From: Litorimonas sp963972195
Lineage (GTDB): Bacteria; Pseudomonadota; Alphaproteobacteria; Caulobacterales; Maricaulaceae
Assembly (NCBI GenBank): GCA_963972195.1
Contig: CAXATH010000006.1
Span: 124,001-188,000 of the forward strand
Length of the DNA: 64,000 bases
Reading direction: 5' to 3'
Below the pieces are notes generated by a model. The model was not told where the DNA came from. It saw only the letters and a program-made list of their open reading frames with translations, and made no database searches. A program made the translations under genes and the position numbers. Positions 60,980-64,000 of the stretch are shown one piece after another (positions within the stretch are counted from its first letter, which is position 1; each line of letters opens with the position of its first letter).

Positions 60980-62569
60980 ATGACCTATTCACGAACACTT
61001 GCAAATTTGCAGACGCGTTACCCTAACGGCGTTCCGGGCGGCATTTCCGTCGAGGATTTGGCCCAGTTGAAAACCCAGAACACGTTTGAAACTCATCTGG
61101 ATATCGCCAAAGCCATGGCCAAGGTTATGCGCGCTGATATGGCCGCTTATGACAATGACAGCTCAGCCTTCACCCAATCCCTCGGATGTTGGTCCGGCTT
61201 CCACGCTCAGCAAATGCTGCGCGCGATAAAGCGCCAGAAAGGCACGCTGGACAAAGCCTATGTCTATCTGTCCGGATGGATGGTTGCGGGCATGCGTAAC
61301 CGCTTCGGTCATTTACCCGATCAGTCCATGCATGAGAAAACGGCTGTTGTTGACCTCATTCAGGAAATTTACACCAGCCTGCGCCAAGCCGACGAAGTGG
61401 ATCTGAACGATCTCTTTGCCGAGCTTAAGACGACAGACAATCGCGAGGCGGTTTTAGCAAAAATCGACGGGTTCGAAACCTATGTTCGCCCTATCATCGC
61501 CGATATCGATGCGGGCTTCGGGAATGTTCACGCAACATATCTTCTCGCCAAGGAAATGATCAAAGCCGGTGCGTGCTGCATCCAGATCGAAAACCAGGTC
61601 TCCGACGCCAAACAATGCGGTCATCAGGACGGTAAAGTCACCGTGCCGCGCGAAGACTTCGTTGAAAAACTCCGCGCCGTTCGCATGGCGTTTGAAGAAC
61701 TCGGCGTTGAAGACGGCGTTATTGTGGCGCGGACCGACTCGCTTGGCGCCGGCCTGACACAGAAAATCCCTGTTAGCCGCGAAGCCGGGGACGAGGCAGC
61801 CGAGTATACGAAATGGCTTGAAGCCGAGCCTGTGTCTGATCTGCATCAACTTAAGGACGGCGAGATGGCCATTCAGCTCGACGGCAAGCTCGTCAAGCCT
61901 GTGCGCCTGCCCAACGGTCTTTACAAATTCCGGGAAGACACGGGTGAAGACCGCGTGGTTGAAGACTGTATTTCAAGCCTGAATGACGGCGGCGCCGATC
62001 TCCTCTGGATCGAAACCGCGACACCGAATGTGGGCCAGATCGCGAATATGGTCCGCCGTATTCGCGAGAAGGCGCCCCACGCCAAGCTCACCTATAATAA
62101 CAGCCCGTCCTTCAACTGGACGCTAAATCTTCGCAAACAAGTCCGGGAAGACTGGATTGCCGAAGGCAAGGCGAAAGCGGATGAGTATCCGGATAATAAC
62201 CAGCTCATGTCAGCGTCTTATGACCAAGACCCGCTGGGACTGGAAGCGGATCGCCGCCTTCAGAATTTCCAGACGGATATTGCCCGCGAAGCTGGCGTTT
62301 TCCACAATTTGATCACCCTGCCGACCTTCCACGGCACAGCCAAGGTGATGAATGATTTGTCCGAAGGATATTTCGGAGAGCAGAAAATGCTCGCTTACGT
62401 CAAAGAGATTCAACGCGAAGAAATTCGCCGCAATGTCTCTGCCGTGAAACATCAACATGAAGTCGGCTCCAACCTCGGCGATGACTTCAAAGAGATGACC
62501 GGCGGTGACCGGGCCTTAAAAGCGGGCGGAGCGCACAATACGATGAACCAATTCGAAAGCGCTGCGTAG
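60980..62569 (+). CDS. aceA: Isocitrate lyase (long form)
   Basis: A 529-residue isocitrate lyase of the long class. The catalytic loop reads VSDAKQCGHQDGKVTVP; its Gln before Cys matches the form known in pseudomonads rather than the KKCGH of shorter enzymes. The metal site is in ADIDAGFGNVHATYLLAKE. It starts 2 bases after aceB ends, with the ribosome site inside the aceB tail. Together they complete the glyoxylate shunt for growth on acetate or fatty acids. Confidence 0.96.
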   Translation: MTYSRTLANLQTRYPNGVPGGISVEDLAQLKTQNTFETHLDIAKAMAKVMRADMAAYDNDSSAFTQSLGCWSGFHAQQMLRAIKRQKGTLDKAYVYLSGWMVAGMRNRFGHLPDQSMHEKTAVVDLIQEIYTSLRQADEVDLNDLFAELKTTDNREAVLAKIDGFETYVRPIIADIDAGFGNVHATYLLAKEMIKAGACCIQIENQVSDAKQCGHQDGKVTVPREDFVEKLRAVRMAFEELGVEDGVIVARTDSLGAGLTQKIPVSREAGDEAAEYTKWLEAEPVSDLHQLKDGEMAIQLDGKLVKPVRLPNGLYKFREDTGEDRVVEDCISSLNDGGADLLWIETATPNVGQIANMVRRIREKAPHAKLTYNNSPSFNWTLNLRKQVREDWIAEGKAKADEYPDNNQLMSASYDQDPLGLEADRRLQNFQTDIAREAGVFHNLITLPTFHGTAKVMNDLSEGYFGEQKMLAYVKEIQREEIRRNVSAVKHQHEVGSNLGDDFKEMTGGDRALKAGGAHNTMNQFESAA

Positions 62570-62643
62570 TCACTCAGGAGAGTCTGCGAAACTTCCTCCC
62601 TTCGTGGGCTCTCTTATATTTCAGTTCAAAAATTGGAGAAGGT

Positions 62644-63099
62644 CTAGGCCTTCTTCTCCCAACGCCCCCGAGAGTTTTGTTGAAAATAAGAGAGTTCGGC
62701 CCCGGCGGCCTTCAAGGCTTTCCAACGACCACGCTCCCGCGTCACTTCACCCTCGGACCGACCATTTATCATGACCATGGCGCGCTGAACGCCTTCCATC
62801 TCTGATATCTCTGCCCCTCCAATCAAAAAAACCGCGTCAAAGCCTTTGGCGCTTTCGGTTTCTGCGCTGAGGAGAATGGGTTGCCAGTCCGCCATCGGCT
62901 CGTCCTCGCGGCCATGAGGCAAAAAGCTTTCATCCCGAAATGTCCAGAGAAGGTCGTCCATCTCGGCCAGCATATTTTCGGGTAATTTTACAAGCGCCCG
63001 CCAGCCTTTGGCGAGCGTCTTTTCAAGCAATTCCGGCAGCACATTTTCAATTGTGCTGCCTTCAAGGTGGTAAAACCAATGGGTTGGAACGCCGCCCAT
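62644..63099 (-). CDS. holC: DNA polymerase III subunit chi
   Basis: A 151-residue HolC. TPTHW-like start (GVPTHWFYHLEGSTIE), VLPELLEKTLAKGWRALVK, then DLLWTFRDESFLPHG are the conserved pieces of chi, which links the clamp loader to SSB. Its start overlaps the pepA stop by one base (TAATG); pepA-holC is the usual alphaproteobacterial order. Confidence 0.92.
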   Translation of the reverse strand: MGGVPTHWFYHLEGSTIENVLPELLEKTLAKGWRALVKLPENMLAEMDDLLWTFRDESFLPHGREDEPMADWQPILLSAETESAKGFDAVFLIGGAEISEMEGVQRAMVMINGRSEGEVTRERGRWKALKAAGAELSYFQQNSRGRWEKKA

Positions 63100-64000
63100 T
63101 AGCCTTCGTAATTATCCGCAACCCAGCGGTTCATAAGCCGCGCGCCAAAACCGGTACCGAACGTGGTCTCGCGTGGATCATTGCGGGTGTTCTTCATACC
63201 CATTCCGGCGATGTCCAAATGCGCCCAAGGCGTATCTTTGCCGACAAAGCGTTGCAGGAACTGAGCCGCCGTAATGGATCCGGCTGTCGGGCCGCCGATA
63301 TTTTTCATATCCGCAAAGGGGCTATCGAGTAGCTTGTCATACTCTTTGGCTAATGGAAGGCGCCAGGTCTTCTCTGTGGTGGTCTCCGACGCCGTCATGA
63401 TTTGTTTGGCGAGCTTGTCATTATTGGAAAACAGTCCGGCATGTTCATGGCCGAGCGAGGTAATGATCGCGCCGGTCAATGTGGCCAGATCAATCATCGC
63501 AACAGGTTTGATATTTGTTACCGTGTAATGCAGGACGTCGCAGAGAACCAGGCGGCCTTCCGCGTCGGTGTTTTGAACATCAATTGTTTGTCCTGACATA
63601 GAAGTCACGATATCGCCGGGATTCTGCGCTTTACCGTCCGGCATATTTTCAACCAAGCCGACCAGGCCGACCACATTGGCTTTGGCTTTGCGTTTCGCCA
63701 GACCAATCATAGCGCCGACGACAGCGGCCGAGCCGCCCATATCGCCTTTCATGTCCCACATATTATTACCGGCCTTCAAAGAAATGCCGCCAGAGTCAAA
63801 GGTGACTCCTTTACCAATCAGGGCAGCCGGCTTTTCGCCTTCCTTGCCGCCTTCCCAATGCATAATGGCAAATTGCGATTCCCGTTCAGATCCGACACCG
63901 ACGCCGAGAAAGGCATTCATGCCGAGATCTTTCATTTCTTTCTCGCCTAGAATTTCAACTCTCAAGCCAAGGCTTTCAAGCTCTTTGATCTTCGCGGCAT
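63099..64000 (-). CDS. pepA: Leucyl aminopeptidase PepA (5' end outside)
   Basis: Partial gene: the frame stays open to the right edge, so the N-terminal part is missing. The catalytic M17 domain is complete: LIGKGVTFDSGGISLKAGNN (metal Asp, Lys), DMKGDMGGSAAVVGAMI, and NTDAEGRLVLCDVLHY with the bicarbonate/metal residues. The C-terminal end HLDIAGMGMKNTRNDPRETT is also typical. It is a hexameric cytosolic aminopeptidase, with DNA-binding roles in some bacteria. Followed by holC. Confidence 0.93.
   Translation of the reverse strand, partial: AAKIKELESLGLRVEILGEKEMKDLGMNAFLGVGVGSERESQFAIMHWEGGKEGEKPAALIGKGVTFDSGGISLKAGNNMWDMKGDMGGSAAVVGAMIGLAKRKAKANVVGLVGLVENMPDGKAQNPGDIVTSMSGQTIDVQNTDAEGRLVLCDVLHYTVTNIKPVAMIDLATLTGAIITSLGHEHAGLFSNNDKLAKQIMTASETTTEKTWRLPLAKEYDKLLDSPFADMKNIGGPTAGSITAAQFLQRFVGKDTPWAHLDIAGMGMKNTRNDPRETTFGTGFGARLMNRWVADNYEG

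Noticed and set aside
1..64000. CRISPR array, prophage or restriction/anti-phage system
   Set aside because: No regularly spaced repeats, phage structural genes, methyltransferase-nuclease pairs or known defence genes were seen. AddA/AddB is general DNA repair.

Overview
The window is a bacterial chromosome segment from an alphaproteobacterium, most likely of the Caulobacterales/Maricaulales (Hyphomonadaceae-like) group. The evidence is the combination of a Tad/Cpa pilus locus, a DivL-type kinase with Tyr in place of the phospho-acceptor His, a ChvG/ChvI pair next to a short regulatory PTS, alpha-type AddA/AddB, an AccD without the zinc-ribbon cysteines, and a mitofilin-like gene inside the heme operon. 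The assignment comes from gene content only. I see no insertion sequence, prophage, CRISPR array or rRNA. There is one tRNA gene (Thr, anticodon CGT). Almost all of the DNA is densely packed chromosomal genes.

Layout. 1-5951 (minus): Tad pilus genes cpaB, cpaC, a very short CpaD-like lipoprotein, tadG, two TadE-like pseudopilins and the start of cpaE, which runs off the left edge. 5952-6437: gene-free leader with strong hairpins. 6438-8655 (plus): accD-folC. 8662-18783 (minus): peroxiredoxin, small acidic protein, trxA, addA, addB, murU, amgK, tsaE. 18834-19151: ferredoxin. 19171-26923 (minus): divL, glmM, TonB-like lipoprotein, HPr, EIIA, chvG, chvI. 27169-28044: DUF1295 membrane protein. 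28167-29666 (minus): rpoN. 29864-35910 (plus): DUF1328 peptide, trpF, trpB, four exported-protein genes, trpA and a coupled small protein. 35956-38635: small membrane protein, then an HxlR regulator divergent from an SDR, followed by a quinone-oxidoreductase-like gene. 38899-39330: DUF2383. 39483-46020: carB and carA (both minus) flanking an M48 protease and an NAD-dependent reductase. 46265-50463 (plus): yqeY, yggT, ccmF-ccmG-ccmH-ccmI. 50464-51219: gene-poor stretch with a candidate structured RNA and tRNA-Thr. 51220-55306 (minus): hemC-hemD-mitofilin-like-hemY. 55336-57760 (plus): tsaD-gpsA-yciI. 57757-59190 (minus): ScfR/RamB-type regulator. 59343-62569 (plus): aceB-aceA. 62644 to the right edge (minus): holC and pepA (5' end missing).

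How the genes fit together. Several groups act in one pathway: the Tad pilus genes; addA/addB in double-strand-break repair; murU/amgK in peptidoglycan sugar recycling; tsaE and tsaD in tRNA t6A formation; HPr/EIIA beside ChvG/ChvI in envelope and carbon signalling; trpF/trpB/trpA; carA/carB; the Ccm genes with the heme operon (cytochrome c maturation and heme supply); and aceB/aceA with their probable regulator (glyoxylate shunt).

The least explained parts are: the exported-protein cluster at 33056-34772, which sits between trpB and trpA; the very short CpaD; the hairpin-rich leader before accD; the overlapping stems near 50606-50681; the array of TTTACA/TGTAAA motifs between the ScfR-like regulator and aceB; and the PTS genes lacking hprK at its usual place.
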